A DNA stretch of 64,000 nucleotides from an uncultured Lachnospiraceae bacterium (GTDB taxonomy: Bacteria > Bacillota > Clostridia > Lachnospirales > Lachnospiraceae). The stretch lies in assembly GCA_910585965.1 (NCBI GenBank), contig CAJUHH010000007.1, forward strand, positions 1-64,000. The letters run 5' to 3'. Made by a program: the position numbers and the translations under genes. Every line of letters starts with the position of its first letter. Position 1 is the first letter of the stretch. The notes below the pieces were generated by a model. The model worked only from the letters and a program-made list of their open reading frames with translations, did no database searches and had not been told where the DNA came from. Below are positions 45,229 to 53,332 of the stretch, one piece after another.

Positions 45229-46707
45229 TTAAAGAGGCACAAGCCCGTATCTCTTCTTCCTTTTTCCTGTTTTCTTCCTCTTTCCGTAATATTCCAGATC
45301 CCTGATCAGCCGTTCCCTTGTGTGGTCCGGCCCCAGCCAGCCGTCTATACAGCCGCAGGCCAGGGCATTTTCCATACCCTCTTTCAGGAATAGTCTGCGG
45401 TATTCTTCTGTACGTTCCTTTACGAATTCCTGCTTTTCTTTTTCGCCCATTTCGGAAAGCTGTTTTTTATAAAGTATGGATATGGCGCACTCGGCCCCCA
45501 TAACAGCAATCTCCGCCCCGGGCCAGGCATATACAGCATCCGCCCCTAATACTTTGCTGCCCATGCATATGTACGCTCCTCCATAGGCTTTCCTCAAAAT
45601 CACCGTCAGTTTTACCGTATCTGCTTCCGCGTATGCAAACAATAATTTTGCGCCGTGGCGTATCATCCCGCCCTGCTCCTGCTGCACCCCCGGAAGGAAT
45701 CCAGGCGTGTCCGTCAACGTGACTATCGGAATATGACAGGTATTGCAGAACCTGACGAATGCCGCCCCTTTTATGGCCGCATTGCAATCCAATGCCCCTG
45801 CCGCTTCCATAGGCTGGTTCGCGACAATGCCCGCTGTACTCCCTCCTATCTTCCCGAAACCAGTGATGATGCTTCCCGCAAAATCTTTTCTTATTTCCAG
45901 AAAACTGCCTTTATCTGCGATCCGCCCTATTACTGCATGCATATCGTAGATTTTACGCCCATTGGCTGGAACGATATCCCTCATGCATCCCGGAATGCCA
46001 TTGCCGGAATATGCCTTTCCTGCCCCTTTCCATGGCCATCTGCCTCCTGTTGCGTCTGCCAGGTAAGAAAGGAGCCTTTTTGCTTCCTCAAAACATTCTT
46101 TTTCATTTTTACAGCAAACATGCGCCGCTCCGGAAAGCTTCTTATGGATCCAGGCACCCCCGGTATCTTCCAGAGTACATGACTGCCCGCAGCTTTTCTC
46201 CACTACGTCCGGCCCTGTGACAAACATGTAGCCGATATCTTCTGCCATGAAAGTAAAATCGGCAAGCCCAGGCGCATATGCTGCCCCTCCTGCACAAACA
46301 CCGGTTATAATCATAATCTGGGGCACCGCACCGGCTGCCATCGCATGGGCTTTTAATACTTCCCCGTATCCGGCAAGAGCCAAAACCCCCTCCTGGATGC
46401 GGGCTCCCCCCGAATCCTGTATCCCAACGACCGGCCTGCCGTGCCTGACCGCTTCCTCAACCAGTTTCCGTATCTGCTTCCCCTCCTGCAGCCCTACCGT
46501 TCCGCCCTGGACAGCAGCATTATGGGCATACATGTATACTCTCCGTCCTTTGACGGTTCCGTAGCCTGTCACTACACTGCCGCATTCCTTCCCTCTGTCC
46601 CCTTCCAATGCCCGGAAACTCCTCTTGTCAAATAAAAGCCCGATTCTTTCCTCTATATGCAGCTTTCCTCTCTTATGCTGTTTTTCATAGGAATCCATTG
46701 CCTTCAT
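45229..46707 (-). CDS. Acyl-CoA carboxylase carboxyltransferase subunit (PccB-like)
   Basis: A 492-residue carboxyltransferase of the crotonase-like fold, matching propionyl/acetyl-CoA carboxylase beta chains and methylmalonyl-CoA decarboxylase alpha. Typical segments: GKLHIEERIGLLFD, IQDSGGARIQEGV, GVCAGGAAYAPGLADF in the first half; VTLTDTPGFLPGVQQEQGG and GGAYICMGSKVLGAD in the second. These form the acyl-CoA and biotin sites. No biotin carboxylase or carrier subunit is adjacent, so it must borrow partners. Its ATG overlaps the regulator stop (ATGA), and the synthase follows 21 bases later. Likely provides malonyl- or methylmalonyl-CoA for the synthase. Confidence 0.88.
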   Translation of the reverse strand: MKAMDSYEKQHKRGKLHIEERIGLLFDKRSFRALEGDRGKECGSVVTGYGTVKGRRVYMYAHNAAVQGGTVGLQEGKQIRKLVEEAVRHGRPVVGIQDSGGARIQEGVLALAGYGEVLKAHAMAAGAVPQIMIITGVCAGGAAYAPGLADFTFMAEDIGYMFVTGPDVVEKSCGQSCTLEDTGGAWIHKKLSGAAHVCCKNEKECFEEAKRLLSYLADATGGRWPWKGAGKAYSGNGIPGCMRDIVPANGRKIYDMHAVIGRIADKGSFLEIRKDFAGSIITGFGKIGGSTAGIVANQPMEAAGALDCNAAIKGAAFVRFCNTCHIPIVTLTDTPGFLPGVQQEQGGMIRHGAKLLFAYAEADTVKLTVILRKAYGGAYICMGSKVLGADAVYAWPGAEIAVMGAECAISILYKKQLSEMGEKEKQEFVKERTEEYRRLFLKEGMENALACGCIDGWLGPDHTRERLIRDLEYYGKRKKTGKRKKRYGLVPL

Positions 46708-47036
46708 TTTAAAATATGATATTGCCTGGCCAAACCGATAAACTGATTAATAAATTCAATCTGCGTCTCCGGCAGTTTCTCATAATTTTGGATACTCATG
46801 TTTTTCTTTTCCTTTCTTTTTATTACATCAATAAGAAGATAATCGGCGCTGATATCCAGCGCGTTAATCAACTGAATCAGCACATCCAGGCTAAATCTTG
46901 CTGTGCCGTTTTCAATCCTGCTTAAATAATTCGCTGAAATTTCGGCCCGTTCCGCAACCTGTTCCTGCGTCAGCTTCTTACCGTGCCTTACATAGCGAAT
47001 CCGTTTCCCGATAGAGTTGTAGCATGTTTTATCCAT
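46704..47036 (-). CDS. XRE-family (Cro/C1-type) regulator of the polyketide cluster
   Basis: A 110-residue protein with an N-terminal helix-turn-helix (IGKRIRYVRHGKKLTQEQVA, then ISANYLSRIENGTARFSLDV) and a short C-terminal helical tail. First gene of the synthase operon and translationally coupled to the carboxyltransferase. It probably controls its own operon. A GGGGG site lies 8 bases before the ATG. Confidence 0.82.
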   Translation of the reverse strand: MDKTCYNSIGKRIRYVRHGKKLTQEQVAERAEISANYLSRIENGTARFSLDVLIQLINALDISADYLLIDVIKRKEKKNMSIQNYEKLPETQIEFINQFIGLARQYHILK

Positions 47037-47187
47037 TATGTATTCCCCCGTACACTGTCTCTCCCCATGTCAGGCGGCAACCGCAGAATAAACCTTTTTC
47101 TGCCGCTTTTTATTAACTTACTACAAAACCCTTCGATTAGGAACAAACTGGCAGGAATGTTTCTTTTCCATAGTGGTAATTTGTGGA

Positions 47188-47239
47188 AAAAAAATTGCAA
47201 ACGGACTTTCTTATGTATAAGAAAACATCCGTTTGCAAA
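47188..47239 (-). terminator. Terminator of the PTS/HAD operon
   Basis: Stem GCAAACGGA/TCCGTTTGC (47197-47205 with 47228-47236), with further inner pairing, is followed on the minus strand by eight Ts. It lies 24 bases after the HAD gene stop. Confidence 0.85.
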
Positions 47240-47262
47240 ATTAATTTCTACAATCCGTATCT

Positions 47263-47904
47263 TTATTTTATTTTTTCCAGCATGGAAGGCAGCTGGCGGA
47301 TCTTTGTTATAGACAAATCCGTTTCCGAAAATTCCCCTTCCCTCCCATATCCGTATAAACAGGCAATAAAGGGAATTCCGTTTTCTCTTGCCGCCTCTTT
47401 GTCATAAAACCTGTCGCCCACCATGACCGCCCATTCCGGCTTTATTTCTCCGAGCAGCCGGCGGAGGCTGTGGGTTTTGGTTCCTTCCCCCGTCACTCCT
47501 TGTATAAAGCTGAAATAATCCCTGATCTTCAGTGCGCGGAGCGCCAGACCGATTTCTTCGTTCTCCGCATTGGAACATATCGCAAGGGAATATCCCTTTG
47601 CTCCCAGTTCCCGCAGCGTTTCCTCCGTATGCGGAAATGTCCGCGCCTTCCGTTCCATCTCCTTCATCCAATATTTCCTGATCAGGCGTTCAAACTCTTC
47701 TTTCTTTTCTTCCGCCCGGCTGCCAAAGAAATACCGAATGTCATCTGCAAATACTGCCCCGATCCTGTCCCGGAGCATTTCGTCCGTAAAGCCGTCCGCG
47801 CCCATTTCGCTCAAAACCTTTTTATATGCCGGTACTGCGTATTCTTCCGTCCGGTTCAGCGTCCCGTCCACATCGAATACGACCAGCCTCCTAGAGGATC
47901 CCAA
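47263..47904 (-). CDS. HAD-superfamily hydrolase (phosphoglycolate phosphatase-like)
   Basis: About 213 residues. HAD motifs are in order: nucleophile in LVVFDVDGTLNRTE, AICSNAENEE (motif II), the Lys in GEGTKTHSL, and VMVGDRFYDKEAARENG (motif IV). A cap domain of about 70 helical residues places it with the phosphoglycolate/beta-phosphoglucomutase group. The start is unclear: no ATG is well placed, and I use the TTG at 47904 preceded by GGGG, overlapping the end of the IID gene by 14 bases. Last gene of the PTS operon. It may dephosphorylate a sugar phosphate formed in that pathway. Confidence 0.8.
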   Translation of the reverse strand: MGSSRRLVVFDVDGTLNRTEEYAVPAYKKVLSEMGADGFTDEMLRDRIGAVFADDIRYFFGSRAEEKKEEFERLIRKYWMKEMERKARTFPHTEETLRELGAKGYSLAICSNAENEEIGLALRALKIRDYFSFIQGVTGEGTKTHSLRRLLGEIKPEWAVMVGDRFYDKEAARENGIPFIACLYGYGREGEFSETDLSITKIRQLPSMLEKIK

Positions 47905-48733
47905 CGGCACACCCCAAAATACATAACACAAAAATGCCAAGGATGATATAAATCGTTTTTACATTCTTCTTATAGAGCCATACGCAGAGGAATGTAGCCG
48001 CCAGCGGCAACAGCCCGGGGAAGATCTGGTCGAAAATCGACTGGAGCGTCGTTTCCGTGCCGGACAGGGTAAAGCTCAGGGTAGTCTGCAGCGATACCAT
48101 CGTGGCGATCATCGCGCCGATTACCGTCATGCCGAGGATGGATGCGCCATAGGACAGCTTTTCCATCATATGGTTCTCGGACGCATTTTCCAGGAAAGAA
48201 GTACCCAGCTTATAGCCGTATTTTCCCGCTATGATTTTCGTAATAAAGTGTATGGAAGTATAAAGCAGGAAATAAACAATTGCCCCTAATATGTTCCCTT
48301 GCTGCGCCAGCCCGATACCGATTCCTGCGGCAATGACGCGGAATGTCCCCCAGAAAAAGGAATCGCCTATCCCTGAGAGCGGCCCCATCAGCCCGACTTT
48401 CACGTTATTGATGGAATCCGTGTCGAAGCTTTCTTCTTTGGCATTCTCCTCTTCCATCGCCACGCCCAATGTCATAATAAAAGGCGATACATGCGGCGTA
48501 ATGTTGAATGTCTCCGTATGGCGCTTCAATGCGGCATAAAAATCATCATCGTTCGGATAGATCTTCCGTAACGGTTTTTCGAGGGCATACATATAGCCGT
48601 AGGCCATCATTTTATCAAAGGACCAGGAAGACTGTATCGTAAAAGACCTCCAGAATATGCTCCGATACTCTTTCGCGGTCATAATTTCTTCTTTTTTCGT
48701 TTTATCTGCCGTTTGCATCTTATTTTCCATCAT
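47891..48733 (-). CDS. PTS mannose-family IID component
   Basis: A 280-residue membrane protein of the mannose/fructose/sorbose IID family: FWRSFTIQSSWSFDKMMAYGY near the N-terminus, GDSFFWGTFRVIAAGIGIGLA in the middle, and C-terminal transmembrane segments ending IYIILGIFVLCILGCAVGIL. It forms the membrane channel with IIC. It abuts the IIC stop by one base. Confidence 0.92.
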   Translation of the reverse strand: MMENKMQTADKTKKEEIMTAKEYRSIFWRSFTIQSSWSFDKMMAYGYMYALEKPLRKIYPNDDDFYAALKRHTETFNITPHVSPFIMTLGVAMEEENAKEESFDTDSINNVKVGLMGPLSGIGDSFFWGTFRVIAAGIGIGLAQQGNILGAIVYFLLYTSIHFITKIIAGKYGYKLGTSFLENASENHMMEKLSYGASILGMTVIGAMIATMVSLQTTLSFTLSGTETTLQSIFDQIFPGLLPLAATFLCVWLYKKNVKTIYIILGIFVLCILGCAVGIL

Positions 48734-49485
48734 CAGAAATCCTCCTCCGCATCTTCAAATTTCATGTTGTTTACCGCGATCATCGCAATGCAGAACCCGA
48801 CAACCGCTACCCCGATCACATCCATGTGCAGATAGATAACTGCCACAAAGCCGAGGAACAGATAGGGAAGCACCTTATTGTTGGACATCATTTTGATCAG
48901 CAGGGCCAGCCCTACGCAGGATAACACGCCGGCCGCCACATTAAACCCGTTCATTACCACTTCAGGGATCATATTTAAAATGGCATTAATGGAATCCGCG
49001 CCGAACGCGATGGCAACGAATACAAGCAGCGCCGATGGAATGCCGATGGACAGAGGCACTACCGTCAAATGAAGGAAATCCGCTTTTTTCATGTTTCTTT
49101 CTTCCACCGCTTTCTGGATCTGCTTTCCTGCCCAGCTTCCGGGAATCGCATAGCAGAAGTTCCTCCACATCTGAAGGAATATGGACAAAGGCAGGGCAAG
49201 GGCCACCGCAGTACCCACTTCCGCGCCCGACTGAATCGCCACGGCGATGCTAAGCACGCTGGACGCATAGACTTCCGGCGGCACCGCGCTCCCGACCATG
49301 ATCGATCCCATAAACATCGCTTCCAAGGAAGCTCCCATAATAACCCCTGTCGTCATATCCCCCATAATCAGCCCTACGATAGGGCCTGTAAATAACGGCC
49401 TTGACATCATCGACGCGCCGAACGTCTGCTCGTCGATCGCTGCCAGAAAAGCCACGATTGCTACCAGTAATGCTGTTATTATCAT
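48733..49485 (-). CDS. PTS mannose-family IIC component
   Basis: A 250-residue polytopic protein: ALLVAIVAFLAAIDEQTFGAS at the start, then GPIVGLIMGDMTTGVIMGASLEAMFMG, the conserved IIC signature. Substrate-translocating channel partner of IID. One-base overlap with IID; 18 bases after IIB. Confidence 0.92.
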   Translation of the reverse strand: MIITALLVAIVAFLAAIDEQTFGASMMSRPLFTGPIVGLIMGDMTTGVIMGASLEAMFMGSIMVGSAVPPEVYASSVLSIAVAIQSGAEVGTAVALALPLSIFLQMWRNFCYAIPGSWAGKQIQKAVEERNMKKADFLHLTVVPLSIGIPSALLVFVAIAFGADSINAILNMIPEVVMNGFNVAAGVLSCVGLALLIKMMSNNKVLPYLFLGFVAVIYLHMDVIGVAVVGFCIAMIAVNNMKFEDAEEDF

Positions 49486-49503
49486 AACCGTTCTCCTCTC
49501 TCC

Positions 49504-49974
49504 CTAAATGAGCGTTTCCGCCATTATCTTTTTATCGGTAGGCACCGCCCTGCATTCCACTTCCGCTCCTTCGGCAAGCATTTCCCTGATATTCCCGATA
49601 TCCGTTTCCGTAACGGCTATGGACGGAGTCAGCGCCTTTGTTCCCTCTTTTACTTTCATATTTCCCAAATTCACGTGATCCACGCCTTTTACTTCTTTTA
49701 CCAGCCGCAAAGCGTCCGCTGTATTATCTACGATCAGAAATAATTTATATTTATCCGTCTTGTTTCCATTCAAAAGTTCTATGGCGGCATCCACCGACTT
49801 CGCCACAAACTTCACGCCCCCCGGCGCCGCCAGCTTTAAGGATGTCATGCGGAGTTTATTTTCCGCCACCTCATCGTTAATGACAAAAATACAGTCCGCC
49901 CCCAGGGAATTCGTCCAGGCAAATGCAACCTGCCCATGAATCAGTCTTTCATCCAGCCTCAACATTTTAATCAT
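49504..49974 (-). CDS. PTS mannose-family IIB component
   Basis: A 156-residue cytoplasmic IIB: MIKMLRLDERLIHGQVAFAW contains the phosphorylated His13 in the LIHGQ motif. It transfers phosphate from IIA to the incoming sugar. It overlaps the IIA gene by one base. Confidence 0.92.
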   Translation of the reverse strand: MIKMLRLDERLIHGQVAFAWTNSLGADCIFVINDEVAENKLRMTSLKLAAPGGVKFVAKSVDAAIELLNGNKTDKYKLFLIVDNTADALRLVKEVKGVDHVNLGNMKVKEGTKALTPSIAVTETDIGNIREMLAEGAEVECRAVPTDKKIMAETLI

Positions 49975-50402
49975 CAGAAATCATCCTCCTCTTCTTCCTG
50001 CATTGTTTCCTTTATTACCCTGTTCACATAAACGATGCCTTCCTTTGCCTCCTCTATGGCATTGTCTATGATCTCTTCCGTGGAACCGTCCGAATCCAGC
50101 ATGGATACCAGCAGGATCAACAGCGGAAGATTCAACCCCGTCACCACATGCACCCGCCCGTCGGCTGTATATTCCGTAAAAGCATTCGCCACGCTTCCCC
50201 CGAACACGTCTGCGGCCACGATCAGCTCATCCTCTTCCCCCAATGAAGAAACATACTCCTTTGCCGCCTTTGCCATATCAAAATCCGGGATCGTATATGC
50301 ATTCAATATTTCTAATGATTGGGAAGCCCCGAGAATTAATCCCAGGGTCTCCCCGATTCCTTCCGCAAACCTCCCGTGGGTCGCCGCCAACAACCTTCTC
50401 AT
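49974..50402 (-). CDS. PTS mannose-family IIA component
   Basis: A 142-residue EIIA: LLAATHGRFAEGIGETLGLI carries the phospho-acceptor His9; EDELIVAADVFGGSVANAF and VHVVTGLNLPLLILLVSML are family segments. IIA and IIB are separate proteins here, as in sorbose and fructoselysine/glucoselysine systems. It lies 20 bases after the SIS-domain gene. Confidence 0.9.
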   Translation of the reverse strand: MRRLLAATHGRFAEGIGETLGLILGASQSLEILNAYTIPDFDMAKAAKEYVSSLGEEDELIVAADVFGGSVANAFTEYTADGRVHVVTGLNLPLLILLVSMLDSDGSTEEIIDNAIEEAKEGIVYVNRVIKETMQEEEEDDF

Positions 50403-50422
50403 CCCAATACCCCCGTCCTATT

Positions 50423-51436
50423 TTAATATTCCACCGTCCTATAATATCTGCGAATGTCCAGGCTGTGGTCCCTGACATGTTCGAAATGGGCGCTTACCCT
50501 TTCCAGCTGGGTGGATGTCACCATCGGCGCAACGAATTTCCGCATATCCTCGTCGATGCCTTCCAGCGCGTAATCCTTCGTATCAAATACTTCCACGCAT
50601 TCCGAATGCTGTTTCACAAAATTTTCCACCCTGTCCACAAGGGGCCTTGTTTCGTCTTCCCCTTTGATCAGTACGAAGCTCATATCCTTCTCCGTCATTT
50701 CGACCGTCCCATGGAAAAATTCTGCCGCATGGATCGATTTCGTCGCGATCCACTGCATTTCCTCCAGCACGCACATGGCAAAGCAGTAAGTCTCGCCCCA
50801 TGTATTGCCCGCTCCCACGAACATATGGAACTTCGTGTCTTTATGCTTTTTGGCAAAAGCCAGCGCCCGCTCGTCGTTCTGTTCCCTTACTTTCAGGAGA
50901 ACTTCCGGCATCCGTTTCAGGTTTTCCAGCAGTCTGTCGCACTCTTCAAAATCCCCGTTCCGCTTCATCAGCATAGCGCCCAACGCGAACAGCTGTATAT
51001 GGATCTCTTCCACCAGATTATCGTTGGATGCCGCATTCGCGATCGGATAAGTCGCCGCTCTCCCAAGCGGGCTGTCTTCGCTACCGACGAAAGCAATTAC
51101 CTGTGCGCCGACGCTTGCCGCGTATTCCGCCGCCGCCACCGTTTCCTTCGTATCACCCGATAAGGAAGCCGTGATCATCAGCGATTTTTCCGTCAGCTTT
51201 TTCGGCTTTGCCTTGACAAACTCCGCCGCAATATCATAATACCACTCTAAGGTGCTGTTTGTCTTTAACATGTAAGAAAGCGGGCTCAGCATGGAATAAG
51301 TTCCGCCGGTGCCGATCAGAAATACATTCTCATATCCTTTTTCAGCCGCCTGGCCGAGTACTTTCCCGATCGTCTCGATATTGTCCACTGCTCCATGAAG
51401 TACATTTAAAAAAGTTTCGTTTTCAAATCCATACAT
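50423..51436 (-). CDS. SIS-domain sugar isomerase/deglycase-like protein (FrlB/Gfr-type)
   Basis: About 337 residues with two SIS domains: VFLIGTGGTYSMLSPLSYML and LMITASLSGDTKETVAAAEY in the first, FHMFVGAGNTWGETYCFAMC and KSIHAAEFFHGTVEM in the second. The combination with a mannose-family PTS matches the fructoselysine/glucoselysine operons, where the SIS enzyme splits the 6-phosphorylated Amadori product into sugar phosphate and amino acid. I use the ATG at 51436, with GGGAGG 9 bases upstream, over one fourteen codons earlier. First gene of a six-gene operon. The Amadori substrate is inferred from this arrangement. Confidence 0.8.
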   Translation of the reverse strand: MYGFENETFLNVLHGAVDNIETIGKVLGQAAEKGYENVFLIGTGGTYSMLSPLSYMLKTNSTLEWYYDIAAEFVKAKPKKLTEKSLMITASLSGDTKETVAAAEYAASVGAQVIAFVGSEDSPLGRAATYPIANAASNDNLVEEIHIQLFALGAMLMKRNGDFEECDRLLENLKRMPEVLLKVREQNDERALAFAKKHKDTKFHMFVGAGNTWGETYCFAMCVLEEMQWIATKSIHAAEFFHGTVEMTEKDMSFVLIKGEDETRPLVDRVENFVKQHSECVEVFDTKDYALEGIDEDMRKFVAPMVTSTQLERVSAHFEHVRDHSLDIRRYYRTVEY

Positions 51437-51547
51437 TTGCTTTTCCTCCCAAAACCAATCAGAATTTTTCATCCACATTTTCAGTTACCATTTTGCGCGC
51501 ATAAGACAGTTTTTTATATTCCACTCTTTCAACCACCTTGTAATTAT

Positions 51548-51576
51548 AAGATACCACACGTTATCCCCCTTGTCAA
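51548..51576 (-). promoter_or_regulatory. Promoter of the SIS-PTS operon
   Basis: TTGACA (51576-51571) and TATCTT (51553-51548) are spaced by 17 bases on the minus strand, about 110 bases before the SIS gene start. An overlapping TATAAT is an alternative -10 box. Confidence 0.65.
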
Positions 51577-51580
51577 TCTC

Positions 51581-51632
51581 TTTTTATTTTTAATATACCA
51601 ATTTTATATCTTTCTTATTTTTAAATAACCAA
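51581..51632. promoter_or_regulatory. Tandem direct repeats upstream of the SIS-PTS promoter
   Basis: On the minus strand two similar units starting TTGG (TTGGTTATTTAAAAATAAGA and TTGGTATATTAAAAATAAAA) occupy 51632-51612 and 51601-51581, offset by 31 bases (about three helical turns) and placed just upstream of the -35 box. The rest of the 345-base gap between the SIS gene and the GntR gene holds only the promoters. Likely regulator-binding sites, perhaps for the divergent GntR proteins. Confidence 0.5.
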
Positions 51633-51781
51633 CATGTCATTTTAAGAATGTTTTTACAATACCACTTTTTTAATGCTTTTCTTTCCTTTTTTCATCTGCT
51701 ATAATATTCTGTAACCAGCGGCTCCCGCATCCGCCTTCATCGGCCGTATTCGGGAAAATACCGGGCAGAAAGGGGTATTCC

Positions 51782-52531
51782 ATGGATATAGAAGGAAAAA
51801 CATTGGAAATTACGAATCGGATAAGAGAAAAAATTCAGGACAAGTCCTATCCTTACGGTTCTGCGATTCCCTCGGAACGGGAACTCGCCCAGCAGTTCCA
51901 TGTGAGCCGGAACATGGTCCGTTCCGCTGTCGATTCCCTCATAGAAGAAAGCATGCTCAAACGCGTCCACGGGAAAGGCACCTATGTAACGAAAACAGAT
52001 ATTGACGATACGGCAGTCCATTTCAAAGGGATGAGCGAGCTATTGAAGGAAGCCGGTTTCAAGCCGTCCTCCAAAGTCCTGACTACCCTGACAAGAAAAG
52101 CAAAATTCAAATACTCGAATCTTTTCCATGTGGAGGAAGACACGGAAATGTTCCAGATCATCCGTCTGCGCCTGGGCAACGCCCTTCCTATTTCCATTGA
52201 AAATACAACCATTCCCTACCACAGCATAAAGCATATTGATGATATTGACTTTCAGGTATATTCCCTTTACGATATGTTTGCCATAAACGGGATATCCATC
52301 CAGAACATCGAGCATATTTTTTCTTCCACGAGAATACACGGAGCCTATGCCAAACTGCTGAACAGGGAAGAGGACACTCCTATTATCAATATCAAAATAA
52401 CTTCTTATACAAAAACACACCAAGTCGCGGAATACACGGAGGTCATTGTCGCCCCGGCGTTCTCCAAATATTATACCGACGGGATCATCAAAAACGGAGT
52501 CTTCAACCTGACATCCCAGCTGATCACATAA
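51782..52531 (+). CDS. GntR-family regulator with UTRA domain
   Basis: A 249-residue HutC-subfamily regulator. The winged helix is at about 10-70 (IPSERELAQQFHVSRNMVRS, then KRVHGKGTYV), and the UTRA effector domain follows (about 90-240). Divergent from the SIS-PTS operon, so it likely senses the phosphorylated substrate and controls that operon. AAAGGGG is 6 bases before the ATG, and a TATAAT box lies at 51700-51705. Confidence 0.87.
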   Translation: MDIEGKTLEITNRIREKIQDKSYPYGSAIPSERELAQQFHVSRNMVRSAVDSLIEESMLKRVHGKGTYVTKTDIDDTAVHFKGMSELLKEAGFKPSSKVLTTLTRKAKFKYSNLFHVEEDTEMFQIIRLRLGNALPISIENTTIPYHSIKHIDDIDFQVYSLYDMFAINGISIQNIEHIFSSTRIHGAYAKLLNREEDTPIINIKITSYTKTHQVAEYTEVIVAPAFSKYYTDGIIKNGVFNLTSQLIT

Positions 52532-52545
52532 AGGGGGAATTTGCT

Positions 52546-53262
52546 ATGCCAAAAGTTTTTAACCAGCTCAGTCTGGAAGTGGAGGAATATATAAGAGAAT
52601 ACATCGCGGTCAACCATCTGCAGCCCGGCGACAAGCTTCCTGCGGAAAGAACCTTTGCCGCCGAACTCGGCATTACGCGGGGCACGCTCCGCCATGGGCT
52701 CGAACTGCTGATCAGCGACGGCATTATTGAAAACAAAAAAAACAGCGGATATTATATCTGTCCGCCAAAAATAGACCGGGAGCTGCTTTATTACTGCTTT
52801 CCCTATAAAGACAGCCGCCTGATCCAATCGGGATACCGGGTAACTCCCATCGGCATGATCCCGGACCGAATCCAGAACATTGTCAATAATATCCTCGGGC
52901 CTATTAAAATGGAAAAAAGCAATACCCGCAAACACCTGGAATATGTGGGCGATATCCCTATCAGCATCACCTACACTTTCCAGGAGCCTTTATCCCAGGC
53001 ATTTATCCCTTATCTTTTTGAAATGGATAAAATCCCGGAAGACCTGACCGTTACCCAGTCCATCCGCGTGATCGACGCCGGATATATCGAAGCGGCCATC
53101 CTTGCCCTTTTAAAGCTGAATCCCCCCGACACGCTGCTGCTGATCAGCAATTTCGTCCATTACCGAAACCAGACGATCGGCGTCTGCCTTTCCATCTGCG
53201 TCGGCACGCGGGTCAACTTGGTTACGGAAATTGACTTAAAAAATGCGGCTGGGATTTCTTAA
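52546..53262 (+). CDS. Second GntR-family regulator
   Basis: A 238-residue GntR-type regulator: winged helix at about 8-70 (LPAERTFAAELGITRGTLRH, then IENKKNSGYYI), then a domain of about 160 residues that resembles UTRA only distantly. It starts 14 bases after the first GntR gene in the same operon. Two co-transcribed GntR regulators beside one PTS is uncommon; they may form heteromers or divide targets. Confidence 0.8.
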   Translation: MPKVFNQLSLEVEEYIREYIAVNHLQPGDKLPAERTFAAELGITRGTLRHGLELLISDGIIENKKNSGYYICPPKIDRELLYYCFPYKDSRLIQSGYRVTPIGMIPDRIQNIVNNILGPIKMEKSNTRKHLEYVGDIPISITYTFQEPLSQAFIPYLFEMDKIPEDLTVTQSIRVIDAGYIEAAILALLKLNPPDTLLLISNFVHYRNQTIGVCLSICVGTRVNLVTEIDLKNAAGIS

Positions 53263-53332
53263 ATATATATAAAAATGTGGTATTCTTCCTCATTTTTATA
53301 TATAATTATGTGGAAAGGATATGGTTATTCAT

